A stretch of 64,000 nucleotides of DNA from Deltaproteobacteria bacterium. Lineage in GTDB: Bacteria; Myxococcota_A; Polyangia; GCA-2747355; JADLHG01. This document shows positions 22,976 to 32,038 of the stretch, in pieces. Made by a program: the position numbers and the translations under genes. Below the pieces are notes generated by a model, which had not been told where the DNA came from, did not search any database, and worked only from the letters and a program-made list of their open reading frames with translations. Every line of letters starts with the position of its first letter. Within the stretch, counting starts at the first letter, position 1. The DNA is taken from contig JADLHG010000033.1 in the NCBI GenBank assembly GCA_020848905.1, positions 1 to 64,000 of the forward strand, given 5' to 3'.

Positions 22976-24489
22976 AGGCCGCGTTCGCAGGCCAGCAGGC
23001 GCGCGTAGGTATGCCAGTCGGCCCCCCCCTTGGCCTTCAGGCGCTCGGCGAACTCCACGGTGTCCATGGCGCGGGCGAGGCGCTCGACGGGGGCCGCGAG
23101 GCGGCGGAGCGCCCAGTACGCGGCGTCGGCGTCGTCCACCGCTTTGCGCGCGGTCTGGTAGTCCGCGTAGCGCGGCGAGGCGTGGACGAGCCGCGAGATG
23201 GCCTGGCGGTGGCGGGCGAGCGTCGAGGCGAAGTCGGGGTGCCAGGGGTCGTCGAGCACGGGCCACCGCGCGAGGAGCTCGCCGGCGAGGGCATGCGCGG
23301 CGGTGTCCTCGGTCTGGCTCGCCTCGTCGCGCTGCGTGCGAACCTTGTCGATCTCGTCCTCGAGCGCATCGAGGCGCGCGTGTACGGCGGTCGGGTCGGC
23401 GGCCTGCTTCGTGGAGGCCGCGAGGGAGGCGATCACCCGCTCCTCCTCGGGGAGCTCCACCGCGACGCGGCGGCCGCTCTTCGGCGCCACCGCGCGTAGC
23501 CAGCGTTCGCTCGTAGAGGTGGGCACGTCGGGGGCGGACGAGGCGACGCGAACCCAGTTGTGTGCCTCGATCAGGGAGATCTTGCCGTCGCGATTCGTGT
23601 CGACCCGCTCGCGCGGCAGCGGCTGTCCCGACGGCGAACGCCCGCGCAGGGCGTTGAAGAAGTAGACGGCGTACCCCTCGTGGGCGGCGCGGTCGGGGCT
23701 CGGATCGCAGCCGGTGGCGGGGAGGTCCTCCGTCGTGGCGAAAAAGCCGCAGCGGGCTCCGGGCGCAGCCCCCTTCTTCGGGTCGGCCTGCGCGAAGGCC
23801 AGCTCGGCGAAGCCGCCGCCGTAGCAGGTCGTGACCAGCACTCGCACCGGGCGCGTCGCGCCGTCCAGCCACTCGGCGAGCTCCTTGGCCGTGAGCTTGG
23901 ACTGTCCCCAGAGGCCGACCGAGTTGTCGGCGGCCTGGTTACCGCGGTCGCCGTGTCCGTTGAGGAGCAGGAGCAGCGGCGCGCGTCCGGCCTGCGCGGC
24001 GCGGTCGACGGCGGCTTGCACCTCGGCGTAGGTCGAGGCGCCGACGAGCCCGAGGCGGCTGCGCTGGTAGCGGCTCTCTCGACCTCCGCGTGGGTTGAAG
24101 AGCTCGCCGAGCACGCGCGCGAGCGGGTCCCCCGCCCGAAGGCCCGTTCGGCCAAGGACCTGCACGGCCCGATGGCCCGGGCCGCCCGCGACGAAGGCCT
24201 GCCCGCCCGCGCCGAGCACCTCCTGGGCGAGCGCCACGTCCTGCTCGATCGAGATCTGGTTGTACTCGGGAGACGAGCCGCCGCCGATGACGATCCACCG
24301 CACCTGTTCGGGGGGCAGGACCGGCAGCGGCGCGGGGGCGGCGCCCTCGGTCGCGTCGCGTGGCGCACCGGTGGCGGCGGAGGCCTTCTGGCGCGCCGGA
24401 CGGGCCGAGCAGCCCGGGGCGAGAGTTCCGGCGGCGAGGAGCAGGGCCGTCACCGCGGCGCGGCTGCGCACCGGCAAGACCCCCATCAT
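22969..24489 (-). CDS. Caspase/legumain-like (clan CD) lipoprotein with EF-hand loop
   Basis: A 506-residue probable lipoprotein (hydrophobic leader, Cys27 in LAPGC). A clan CD cysteine peptidase-like domain (about 60-280) has the dyad His179 in LLNGHGDRGN and Cys222 in VLVTTCYGGGF, each after a hydrophobic strand as in legumain (C13) and caspases. It is followed by a canonical EF-hand loop, DTNRDGKISLIE (297-308), with Asp/Asn/Asp/Ser/Glu at the ligand positions, implying calcium control. The last 150 residues are helical and charged, possibly coiled. The start ATG overlaps the glgX stop (ATGA), so translation is probably coupled. Target unknown; activity is likely on motif grounds but unproven. 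Confidence 0.75.
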   Translation of the reverse strand: MMGVLPVRSRAAVTALLLAAGTLAPGCSARPARQKASAATGAPRDATEGAAPAPLPVLPPEQVRWIVIGGGSSPEYNQISIEQDVALAQEVLGAGGQAFVAGGPGHRAVQVLGRTGLRAGDPLARVLGELFNPRGGRESRYQRSRLGLVGASTYAEVQAAVDRAAQAGRAPLLLLLNGHGDRGNQAADNSVGLWGQSKLTAKELAEWLDGATRPVRVLVTTCYGGGFAELAFAQADPKKGAAPGARCGFFATTEDLPATGCDPSPDRAAHEGYAVYFFNALRGRSPSGQPLPRERVDTNRDGKISLIEAHNWVRVASSAPDVPTSTSERWLRAVAPKSGRRVAVELPEEERVIASLAASTKQAADPTAVHARLDALEDEIDKVRTQRDEASQTEDTAAHALAGELLARWPVLDDPWHPDFASTLARHRQAISRLVHASPRYADYQTARKAVDDADAAYWALRRLAAPVERLARAMDTVEFAERLKAKGGADWHTYARLLACERGLP

Positions 24490-26618
24490 CGACCGAGCAG
24501 CACGAGCGTGCTGCGGGCGTTGACGAGGTAGTGGTCGTCGGGGTCGAGCGGCACCTCTTCGCCCGGCGCGGCGAAGTCCTCCCCCGCGGGGAGGGCCGTG
24601 TCCACGACGCGATGCCACCTGAGCCGGCCGGAGAGAGTGGGCAGACGCACCTCGCGGAGCTGGTGGTCGGCGTTGAGCGCGAAGAAGAGCCGGTAGTCCC
24701 CGAGCTCCGAGGGCTCCTCGCTCCCGTCGAGCTGGTAGCAGAGCACGCGCGCCTCCGGGTCGTTCCACGCCGGCGGACCGCCGTCGGGGCCGAACCAGGC
24801 CAGGTCGGGGACGGCGTTCTGATCGCCGTCGGTCCCCGAATAGAACTTCCGGCGGTGCAGGATCGTGCAGCGCTTGAGGAAGGCGATCGCGCGCCGTACG
24901 AAGGCGAGGAAGTCGGCGTTCCTCTCGACGAGCGACCAGTCCATCCAGGAGAGGGCGTTGTCCTGGCAATAGGCGTTGTTGTTGCCGCCCTGACTGCGCA
25001 GCACCTCGTCTCCGCCGAGGAGCATGGGGGTGCCGAGCGAGAACATCAGCGAGCAGATCTGGTTCTTGCAGAGCTGCCGGCGCAGGCGTCGCACCTCCGG
25101 GTCGGCGGTCTCGCCCTCGTGGCCGCAGTTCCACGACAGGTTGTCGTCCGAACCGTCGCGATTCCCCTCGAGGTTGGCCTCGTTGTGCTTGTGGTTGTAG
25201 CTCGCCCAGTCGTAGAGCGTGAAGCCGTCGTGGCAGGTCACGAAGTTCACGCTGTTGTAGGCCGACCGGCCGTCGTCGGCGTAGAGGTCGGCCGAGCCGG
25301 TGAGGCGCCAGCCGAGCTCCTTGAGCTGGCGCGCGTCCCCCTTGCCGAAGCGGCGCAGCGTGTCGCGGTAGCGCCCGTTCCACTCGGACCAGTCGATGGG
25401 GAAGTTGCCGACCTGGTAGGTGCCGAGGTCCCACGGTTCGGCGATGAGCTTGACGTGGCAGAGGACGGGGTCCTGCGCGATGGCGTCGAAGAAGCCGGAC
25501 CCTTGCACGAAGTCGCCCCCTTCGCGGCCGAGCACCGAGGCCAGGTCGAAGCGGAAGCCGTCCACGTGCATGACCTGGGCCCAGTAGCGGAGCGAGTCCA
25601 TCACCAGGCGAATGGCGGGCGGCCGACGGAGGTCCAGGCTGTTGCCGCAGCCGGTGTAGTTCATGTAGTAGCGGCCGCTCTCCCCCGGCTGGCCGGTGAG
25701 CGCGTAGTAGCTCGGGTTGTCGATCCCCTTGAGCGAGAGCGTCGGGCCGAGCTCGTTGCCTTCGGCGGTGTGGTTGTAGACCACGTCGAGGATCACCTCG
25801 ATCCCGGCGGCGTGGAGCGCCCGCACGAGGGTCTTGAACTCGTCCACCTGGCAGCCGGGGCGGTTGCCCGCCGCGTAGGAGGACTCGGGGGCGAAGAAGC
25901 CGAGCGTGCTGTAGCCCCAGTAGTTCGTGAGCCCGCGCTCGTGCAGGAAGTCCTCGACGTAGATCTCGTGGATTGGGAGGAGCTCGACGGCGTTCACGCC
26001 GAGCTCCTTGAGGTACGGGATCCGGTCGATGAAGCCGAGGTAGGTCCCGGGGTGCGTGGCGCGCGACGAGGGGTGCGCGGTGAAGCCCTTCAGGTGCGTC
26101 TCGTAGATCACGAGCTTCTCGAGCGGGAGCTCGAGCGGGCGGTCGCCCTGCCAGTCGAAGCGGTCCTCCACGACCACGCCCTTGGGCATCACGGGCGCCG
26201 AGTCCCGCGGGTCGAGCTCCAGGTCGCGGCCAGGCCCGTTCGCGTCGTAGGCCAGGAGGAGGTTGTCCCGGTTCACGGCCTTGCCGGTGATCGCACGCGC
26301 GTAGGGGTCGAGGAGCAGCTTGGCCGGGTTGAAGCGCAGGCCCGCGCGGGGTTCGAAGGGGCCCGCCACGCGGTAGGCGTAGAGCGCGCCGGCGGCCAGG
26401 CCGTGCACGAAGCCGTGCCAGACGAACCGGTCGCGCTGTTCGAGGCGGATCACGTCGGTGGGCTCCGCGTCCTCGGGGCGCGCGAAGAGCAGCAGGTAGA
26501 CGGCCTCGGCGAACTGCGAGTAGAGGGCGAAGTTCACCCCGTCGGGGCCGACCGTGGCTCCGAGCGGATAGTGGCGCCCCGCCGTGAGGCGGTAGCGCGA
26601 GTGCGGGCGTAGCTCCAT
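24486..26618 (-). CDS. glgX: Glycogen debranching enzyme GlgX (isoamylase family)
   Basis: A 710-residue GH13 isoamylase-type protein of the usual GlgX length. An N-terminal CBM48 domain (GPDGVNFALYSQFAEAVYLL) is followed by the TIM barrel with region I DVVYNHT, nucleophile Asp in DGFRFDLASV, acid/base Glu in IAEPWD and region IV FVTCHDGFT. Hydrolyses alpha-1,6 branches of phosphorylase-trimmed glycogen in the cytoplasm. I took ATG 26618, which starts the conserved domain, over the longer open frame upstream; its ribosome site (CGGAGA) is a little distant. No other glg gene is nearby. It is coupled by a four-base overlap to the exported caspase-like gene, an odd partner. Confidence 0.93.
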   Translation of the reverse strand: MELRPHSRYRLTAGRHYPLGATVGPDGVNFALYSQFAEAVYLLLFARPEDAEPTDVIRLEQRDRFVWHGFVHGLAAGALYAYRVAGPFEPRAGLRFNPAKLLLDPYARAITGKAVNRDNLLLAYDANGPGRDLELDPRDSAPVMPKGVVVEDRFDWQGDRPLELPLEKLVIYETHLKGFTAHPSSRATHPGTYLGFIDRIPYLKELGVNAVELLPIHEIYVEDFLHERGLTNYWGYSTLGFFAPESSYAAGNRPGCQVDEFKTLVRALHAAGIEVILDVVYNHTAEGNELGPTLSLKGIDNPSYYALTGQPGESGRYYMNYTGCGNSLDLRRPPAIRLVMDSLRYWAQVMHVDGFRFDLASVLGREGGDFVQGSGFFDAIAQDPVLCHVKLIAEPWDLGTYQVGNFPIDWSEWNGRYRDTLRRFGKGDARQLKELGWRLTGSADLYADDGRSAYNSVNFVTCHDGFTLYDWASYNHKHNEANLEGNRDGSDDNLSWNCGHEGETADPEVRRLRRQLCKNQICSLMFSLGTPMLLGGDEVLRSQGGNNNAYCQDNALSWMDWSLVERNADFLAFVRRAIAFLKRCTILHRRKFYSGTDGDQNAVPDLAWFGPDGGPPAWNDPEARVLCYQLDGSEEPSELGDYRLFFALNADHQLREVRLPTLSGRLRWHRVVDTALPAGEDFAAPGEEVPLDPDDHYLVNARSTLVLLGR

Positions 26619-26730
26619 GTGCGTGGGTCTCCGGCAGCGGTGAGGAAGCCTCGCGCGGCGCGGGTCAAAGGGCAAGGGGGCGACGGATGGCCGCGGACCG
26701 GCGCGGGGCCGGGTGACGGGTGCCGGATAC

Positions 26731-27738
26731 TTACTCGGGGAGCAGGTCGCGGTGGCGCTTCGGCGCGACGGGGCTTGGCGTGGTGGGAGCCGGACCCGCG
26801 TCCGGGGAGGGGGCGTCGGCGGCCACACAGCTCCGGACCGCGGCCAGCATCTCGAGCGTGAGCAGGTTGCGCTGCGTGAAGCCGTAGGTGTCGGCCTGGC
26901 GCAGGTCCGTCGAGAGGGTCTGCCACTCCCAGCTCGGGTGGATGCCGTCGGAGCTCAGCCCCTGGCGGGGGAGGCGGCGGAGCGCGCGGTCGAACTCCAC
27001 GAGCGGGAGGCGGTAGCTCGTGGCCAGCTCCCGGATGAGGAGGTTGGCCTGGTCGGCCGCCGGCTGCAGGGCGGTCGGGCTGTCGCCACGCCACACGAGG
27101 GGCGGGATGGTAGACAGCACCGGAATGATACCGCGCTCGAGGGTTCGGTCGAGGATCCAGCGCAGGTGCGCCTCGAGGTTCCAGTCGGGGTTGAGCTTGG
27201 TGGGCCGCAGCGGGAAGCGGCTGCCGACGTCGTTCGTGCCGAGCATGATCACCGCCAGGGCGGGGCGGTGGCGCTCGAACTCGCAGAGCAGGGGAGGGAG
27301 TCGCTTCCCGTCGGTGTCGACGCAGTCCTTCGGCGCGTAGCGCGGGAGCAGCTCGATCCCCGAGGACCAGCCGCCTACCGCGGCGAAAGAGGTGCGGCCG
27401 AAGGAGCCGGCGAAGTGGTCGAGCTCCTCCTGCTGCCAGTCGGCCGTCAGCGTGTGGTACGGGCTCCCATCGGGCCGTGTGCGTTCGAAGCCCTTCAAGA
27501 AGAAGTCCCAGGCGCTGATGCTGTCTCCCACCTTGGAGAAGGCCCGCGGGTTCTGGCCGAGCCGGACCCCGAGGGCGAAGAGCTCTCGCACGCGGGTCTG
27601 GACCTCCGCCCCGAGGGTGCAGCTCTGGCCCATGCGGGCCCGCGGCGTGGCGCCGTCGGAGGGCTCGGCGGTGCAGGCCGGAAGGCCGACGGCCAGCACT
27701 CCGGCGAGAACGAGGGCGCGCGACGCAAGGCGAACCAT
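26731..27738 (-). CDS. SGNH/GDSL-type hydrolase lipoprotein
   Basis: A 335-residue lipoprotein (lipobox LPAC) with the SGNH esterase signature: block I VGDSISAWDF (nucleophile Ser), block III LGTNDVG, and block V DGIHPSWEW (catalytic Asp and His). Block II Gly lies in the AVGGWSSG segment. The short AP-rich tail (TTPSPVAPK) is low complexity. Start at ATG 27738 immediately before the signal peptide. Expected to hydrolyse an ester (acyl or acetyl group) of a lipid, peptidoglycan or polysaccharide in the periplasm or at the surface. It lies 112 bases upstream of glgX on the same strand; a link to polysaccharide metabolism is only a guess. Confidence 0.85.
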   Translation of the reverse strand: MVRLASRALVLAGVLAVGLPACTAEPSDGATPRARMGQSCTLGAEVQTRVRELFALGVRLGQNPRAFSKVGDSISAWDFFLKGFERTRPDGSPYHTLTADWQQEELDHFAGSFGRTSFAAVGGWSSGIELLPRYAPKDCVDTDGKRLPPLLCEFERHRPALAVIMLGTNDVGSRFPLRPTKLNPDWNLEAHLRWILDRTLERGIIPVLSTIPPLVWRGDSPTALQPAADQANLLIRELATSYRLPLVEFDRALRRLPRQGLSSDGIHPSWEWQTLSTDLRQADTYGFTQRNLLTLEMLAAVRSCVAADAPSPDAGPAPTTPSPVAPKRHRDLLPE

Positions 27739-27912
27739 GGGCACCGTGGGGTCAGGGGACGACCTCTGATGAGCAGGAGTCGTGCCTCTCGCTCCCGAGG
27801 CCAAGAGCGCGAGATCACGCGGCGGAGACGAGCCGTGGCGGGGCGGGGCTCTCCGAGGTCCGGAGACGCGGCGAGGGGAGCCGCCACCTCGCGGCGCGAA
27901 CCCCTCGAGGGC

Positions 27913-28707
27913 CTACCTGTAGCAGCTGAGGTCGTCGGGGATGCACTGGTCGACGCTGGTGCCAGTGACCTTGACGGTCATGCAGGTGTAGCCCGTGGGG
28001 CAGGGGTTCGTCTGCGGGTTGGCCTTGGAGCAAGCGCGCCCGCAGAAGGTCTCGTACGAGTTCGTCACGATGCACCGTCCTCCCGTCTCGCTGCACTCGG
28101 GCTTCGTCGGGTTGCAGTAGTCGCAGAGCTTGCCCGGGCTCGCCGGGCAGAGCTGGCCGCTGCTCCCCGCGGGGACGAAGCAGCTCGGCTGCTCACAGCA
28201 CATGGCGTTGAAGTAGAAGTGGTAGCAGGCGCAGCGACCGGTTGGCCGGCGGCCGTCGCTGGTCTCCCTGCAGTCGAAGGCGGTCTTTCCGTTGACGAGT
28301 TTCGTGGCCCACGTCCCATCGGTTCCGCAGGTCACCTGTCCCCACCCGCTGAAGGCCAGCCCTTCGCACCACATCTTCACCCCGGGAGTGCAGGGGTCGG
28401 TGGTCTTGGGCGGGACGAAGGCGTCGGCCCGGGGCGCGCTGTCCCGGGGGAGGGTGCCGCGATCTCGGGTCGTGCCGTGGTCCGCCGCCCCGCCGTCGGG
28501 GGACGATGGGCGGCTGTCGGCCGTGGCGACGGCGCCGTCAGCCGGGGGCAAGACACAGACCCCGGAGAGGCAGACGAGGCCCGTGAAGCAGGTTCCGTTC
28601 GGGAAACACGTCCCACGCTCGGCGCCTTGAGGGATCTCCTCCTTGGCGCAGGCCCCGAGCAGGGCCAAGGAGCCGAGGAGCCAAGGAGCGAGTTTGGTAC
28701 GGCGCAT
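27913..28707 (-). CDS. Cys-rich secreted lipoprotein
   Basis: A 264-residue lipoprotein from ATG 28707 (ribosome site AAGGGAGGA). Lipobox LLGACA, a small knot GTCFPNGTCFTGLVC with CVLPP, then an Asp/Arg/Thr-rich linker (about 60-100), then a C-terminal domain with more than 20 cysteines (CACYHF, AMCCEQPSC, CDYCNPTKPEC, FCGRACSK). The short N-terminal four-Cys unit resembles the 'C..G..C..G..C..G.C' surface modules frequent in myxobacterial lipoproteins. No enzymatic motif. Architecture parallels the lipoproteins at 21421-21957 and 58933-59706. Likely an outer-surface structural or adhesive protein. Confidence 0.7.
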   Translation of the reverse strand: MRRTKLAPWLLGSLALLGACAKEEIPQGAERGTCFPNGTCFTGLVCLSGVCVLPPADGAVATADSRPSSPDGGAADHGTTRDRGTLPRDSAPRADAFVPPKTTDPCTPGVKMWCEGLAFSGWGQVTCGTDGTWATKLVNGKTAFDCRETSDGRRPTGRCACYHFYFNAMCCEQPSCFVPAGSSGQLCPASPGKLCDYCNPTKPECSETGGRCIVTNSYETFCGRACSKANPQTNPCPTGYTCMTVKVTGTSVDQCIPDDLSCYR

Positions 28708-28731
28708 CGATCGTGTCCTCCCTTCGCGCGA

Positions 28732-29916
28732 TCACTTCGATGGGGCGTCCATCGCATGCTCGTCTTCCGGGTCGCCGTGCGGCACGTCGACGGGCTGCGC
28801 GAGCGCGTAGTCGATGGCCTCCTGCACGCGTTCCACGGCGATCCCCTTCCAGAAGAGGTGCCAGCGTGGCAGGCGCATCAGTCCGTCGCACTGACGGGTG
28901 TACCAGGCGTTGATCGGGTTCTCGGCGCGGGCCCGCCAGAAGAGCGCCGGGTAGTCGCCGGTCAGGCGCGCCCAGAGGTCGTTGCCTAGCCCTTCGCCCT
29001 GCGCCTCCCGTCCCACGGCGAACTTCGTCAGGTAGCCGCCGAGGGGTGTGTCCACGATGAGCGCGGCGCCGCGGTAGTCCTGTTCGAGATAGACGCGCGA
29101 GAGCGGGCGCTCGAAGAGGGCCGGGCTCACCGGGCGGCCGAAGCTGGAGGCGAGGAGCGCGGCCAGCCGGTCGGCGTCGACGCCGGCGAGCCCGTCGAAG
29201 CGCTGGATCACGGCTCCCCGGCGGAGGAGAGTCCCCGCGCCCTTCACCGTGAACAGCTCGGTGAGGAGCGAGAGCGGCGAGGTGATCGAGATGAGCAGTT
29301 TGTGGGGCACGCGCTCGAAGATCAGCCGCCGGGACTCGAGGAGCAGGAGCTGTTCCTTCGCCGTGAGCCCCGGCGCCTCGGCCACGCGTTCGAGCTCGGT
29401 GGTCAGGTTGAGCAGCGAGATGGGAGAGCCGTTCGGCCGCAGGCCGCCGTGGCGGTTGAGCAGGATGAGCTTGCGCGTTTCGAGCCGGGTGAGCAGCTCC
29501 CCGAGGCGGGTCCAGCGCTCCTCGGCGGCGGCCTCGGGGGCGAAGGCGAGCAGGGGCAGGCGGCCGTCGCGGATCGTGCTCGCGACGGCGCGGTGGGTCT
29601 CGTCGGCGCCGGCGAGGGGTAAGAGCGCGGCCTCGACGCCGGCGTGATGCAGACGGCGGTGCAGCCGCTCGGCGTGGGCCGCGGCCTGGTGCGGCTCCAG
29701 GAGCCCGAGGAGGACCACGGGGCGAAGGCCGAGCGCGGAGAGGAGCCGAAGGTCCAGCACCACCGCGTCGGAGGCCTGCCGCATGACGGGGGCGTCCACG
29801 GCGATGAGCGCGAAGCGCTCCTTGGCCTCCGCGCGGAAGAGCGCAAGGTAGAACTCGGCCTCGCCCCGGCGGCCCACGCTCTCGAGGAAGCGCAGGACCA
29901 CGTCAGCCGGTTGCAT
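28732..29916 (-). CDS. N-acetylglutamate synthase-like protein (degenerate kinase + NAT domain)
   Basis: A 394-residue protein of the AAK-NAT layout used by Xanthomonas-type and animal N-acetylglutamate synthase/kinase. The C-terminal acetyltransferase domain (about 235-375) is clear: YLTKFAVGREAQGEGLGNDL for acetyl-CoA binding, and ENPINAWYTRQCDGLM. The N-terminal amino-acid-kinase domain (1-220) lacks the glycine loop (where HGGGPQ is expected, there is LGLLEPHQ) and the leading Lys of VIKLGG, so phosphorylation of acetylglutamate is unlikely. Predicted role: acetyl-CoA + glutamate to N-acetylglutamate, first step of arginine synthesis, or a related acylation. It overlaps the ArgE-like gene by 14 bases, supporting this. 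Confidence 0.75.
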   Translation of the reverse strand: MQPADVVLRFLESVGRRGEAEFYLALFRAEAKERFALIAVDAPVMRQASDAVVLDLRLLSALGLRPVVLLGLLEPHQAAAHAERLHRRLHHAGVEAALLPLAGADETHRAVASTIRDGRLPLLAFAPEAAAEERWTRLGELLTRLETRKLILLNRHGGLRPNGSPISLLNLTTELERVAEAPGLTAKEQLLLLESRRLIFERVPHKLLISITSPLSLLTELFTVKGAGTLLRRGAVIQRFDGLAGVDADRLAALLASSFGRPVSPALFERPLSRVYLEQDYRGAALIVDTPLGGYLTKFAVGREAQGEGLGNDLWARLTGDYPALFWRARAENPINAWYTRQCDGLMRLPRWHLFWKGIAVERVQEAIDYALAQPVDVPHGDPEDEHAMDAPSK

Positions 29917-31000
29917 CGAGCACCTTCTCGAAGGCGTGCGTGGCCTCCTCGAGCTGGGCCACGGTCACCCATTCGTCCGCGGCGTGGGCCTGGGTGATCT
30001 CGCCGGGGCCGAAGACCACGGCGTCGATGCCGCTCTGCCGCAGGAGCGCGGCCTCCGTCCAGTACGGCAGGTCCACGGGGGCGTCGGTGCGTGGACCGAG
30101 GAGCTCGCGGTACGAGGGAAGGTCGCGCGTGGCGAGGGGGGGATGGTCGATGCGGACCGTGAGCTCCGCCTCCGCGACGCGCCGGCGCACGATCGACTCG
30201 AGCTCGTCGCGCAGGCCGGCGACCTCCACTCCGGGCGGGGGGCGCAGCGAGACGGTGAGCGTCCCTTCGGGCGGAATGACGTTGAAGGCCACGCCTCCGT
30301 CGAGGCGCGCCACGTTGAGACAGAGCCCCGGGAACCCGGGAGGGCCGTCGTGGCGGCGGGCGGCGCCCCAGTCGGCCAGGTCGGCGCCGAGGCGGCAGAG
30401 CTCGGCGAGCGGCGCGGGGAGGCGGTCCGCCTGCGAGGAGTGGCCGCCCACGCCCGGCAGGCGGATCTCGACGGAGAGCATGCCGCGGTGGCGTTGCCCG
30501 ACGCGGCAGTTCGTCGGCTCGCAGACGATGGCCCGCTCGAGCGCGCGGGCCGCCGGAGTCGCGAGGAAGGCCCGCATGCACGAGCTCGAGCGCTCCTCGT
30601 CCCCCGAGAAGAGAATCGCCACGTCCCGGGGCTGCGTCGTCGCGCAGGCGGTGAGCAGCGCGGCGATGGCCCCCTTGATGTCGGCGGCGCCGAGGCCCGT
30701 GACGCGGCCGTCGCGCAGGGTGGCCCGGTACGGGTCCTGGCTCCACGGGCCCGACGGAGGGACCGTGTCGAGGTGCGCGTTCAGGAGCAGCCGCGGGGTG
30801 CCGAAGCGGGCGTAGACGTACGCGCCGCGGCCGTTTCCGTCGGGGCGCGGCGGGCTCTCCAGCGTGACCTCGTCGGGCGAGAGCTCCCGCAGGCGCTCGG
30901 CGAGGTACTCCCCGAGGGCTGGCTCGTCCCCGCCGGGGTTGTGCGTGTCGCGGCGGATCAGCTCTCCGAGGAGCTCGACGACCGGGGAGGGCGAAGGCAT
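29903..31000 (-). CDS. M20-family deacetylase, ArgE-like (acetylornithine deacetylase)
   Basis: A 365-residue di-zinc amidohydrolase. Metal and catalytic residues: LLNAHLDTVP (His, and catalytic Asp two on), LGAADIKGAI (bridging Asp), FSGDEERSS (catalytic Glu plus ligand Glu), IVCEPT, and the C-terminal FGPGEITQAHAADEWV (His ligand). The dimerisation lid sits at about 170-280 (GVGGHSSQADR). Length suits ArgE/DapE. Expected: N-acetylornithine to ornithine plus acetate. The downstream overlapping N-acetylglutamate synthase-like gene makes the arginine role more likely than succinyl-diaminopimelate cleavage. Only 12 bases separate it from the E1 beta gene upstream, suggesting a four-gene operon. 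Confidence 0.85.
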   Translation of the reverse strand: MPSPSPVVELLGELIRRDTHNPGGDEPALGEYLAERLRELSPDEVTLESPPRPDGNGRGAYVYARFGTPRLLLNAHLDTVPPSGPWSQDPYRATLRDGRVTGLGAADIKGAIAALLTACATTQPRDVAILFSGDEERSSSCMRAFLATPAARALERAIVCEPTNCRVGQRHRGMLSVEIRLPGVGGHSSQADRLPAPLAELCRLGADLADWGAARRHDGPPGFPGLCLNVARLDGGVAFNVIPPEGTLTVSLRPPPGVEVAGLRDELESIVRRRVAEAELTVRIDHPPLATRDLPSYRELLGPRTDAPVDLPYWTEAALLRQSGIDAVVFGPGEITQAHAADEWVTVAQLEEATHAFEKVLDATG

Positions 31001-31012
31001 GAACGGATCATA

Positions 31013-32038
31013 CTACAGAGGAGGTCGCGCCTCCGTCAGCTCCAGCGCGGCGGCGACGATCTGCGCCACGTGCGGGAGCGCCTGCGCCTCGCGCGCGCGG
31101 TCGTAGGGGAGGGTCCCCTCGGTGCAGACGCGGCGATAGCGCGGGGCGAGCCCGGCTTCGAGCACGCTCGCGGCGAGCTCTCCGGAGATCCCCATCTCGC
31201 GCACGTCCTCGTCCACCACGAGGAGGCGACCGGTGCGCGCGACGGAGGAGGTGACCGTCGCGCGGTCCAGAGGGCGCACGGTGCGCAGGTCGATCACCTC
31301 GGCCGAGATGCCGCGACGCTCGAGCGCTTCCGCGGCGGCGAGGGCTCGGTGCACGCCCACGGCGAGGGAGGCGATGGTCAGATCGCCGCCCGACCGCCGC
31401 GTCTCGGCGCTGCCGATCGGCGTCGGCGAGCAGGGGTCCGGTACCTCCCCGGTCGCCCCCTCCGGCGGTACGTCGAAGGTGACGGTGGTGCGCCCGCCGC
31501 GGCCGAGAAACTCGAGCCAGCTCTCCGAGAGGAGCTTGTGCTCGAGGAAGATCACGGGGCCGTCGGCGGCGAGGGCGGAGAGCATGAGTCCCGCGGCGTC
31601 GAGCGGCGTCGAGGGGACGACCACCGTGAGCCCCGGGATGCCGCCGAGGAGACCCCAGAGCGCCTGGCCGTGCTGGCCGCCGTCGCCGTAGCCGGCGCCG
31701 CACGCCGCGCGCAGAACGACAGGGCAGCGCCATTTCCCGTCGGAGAAGGCCTCCAGCTTCGCCATGTGGTTCAGGATGGGGTCCAGCGCCACGGCGATGA
31801 AGTCCACCATCATCACCTCGACCACCGGGCGGAGCCCCGCCATCGCGGCCCCCACCGCGGCGCCCACGAAGGCCCCCTCGCTGATCGGGGTGCCGAGGAC
31901 GCGGCGGGCCCCGAAGCGCGCGAAGAGCTCCGGCCGGAGCATCGGCACGTCCTCGCCGAAGACGACGATGCGGTCGTCCCGTGCCATGGCTTGCGCGAGC
32001 GCCTGGTCCACGGCCTTGCTGAAGCTGCAGCTCGGCAT
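31013..32038 (-). CDS. 2-oxoacid / acetoin dehydrogenase E1 component, beta subunit
   Basis: A 341-residue transketolase-like beta chain. The pyrimidine-binding domain starts SFSKAVDQALAQAM and has the TPP-activating Glu in TPISEGAFVGAAVG. VVEVMMVDFIAVALDPILNH is normal for acetoin/pyruvate E1 beta. GGQHGQALWGLLGGIPGL follows, with the C-terminal domain about 205-330 (VIDLRTVRPLD, VVDEDVREMG). It forms an alpha2beta2 heterotetramer with the product of the next gene upstream; its ATG shares one base with the alpha stop (TGATG), so translation is coupled. No E2 or E3 gene is nearby, so the complex must borrow them or work alone. Substrate (pyruvate, acetoin, branched 2-oxoacid) not settled. Confidence 0.88.
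   Translation of the reverse strand: MPSCSFSKAVDQALAQAMARDDRIVVFGEDVPMLRPELFARFGARRVLGTPISEGAFVGAAVGAAMAGLRPVVEVMMVDFIAVALDPILNHMAKLEAFSDGKWRCPVVLRAACGAGYGDGGQHGQALWGLLGGIPGLTVVVPSTPLDAAGLMLSALAADGPVIFLEHKLLSESWLEFLGRGGRTTVTFDVPPEGATGEVPDPCSPTPIGSAETRRSGGDLTIASLAVGVHRALAAAEALERRGISAEVIDLRTVRPLDRATVTSSVARTGRLLVVDEDVREMGISGELAASVLEAGLAPRYRRVCTEGTLPYDRAREAQALPHVAQIVAAALELTEARPPL

Noticed and set aside
24360-26612. A 750-residue plus-strand frame opposite glgX
   Set aside because: Val/Glu/Gly-rich mirror of a highly conserved enzyme; no start signal or family.
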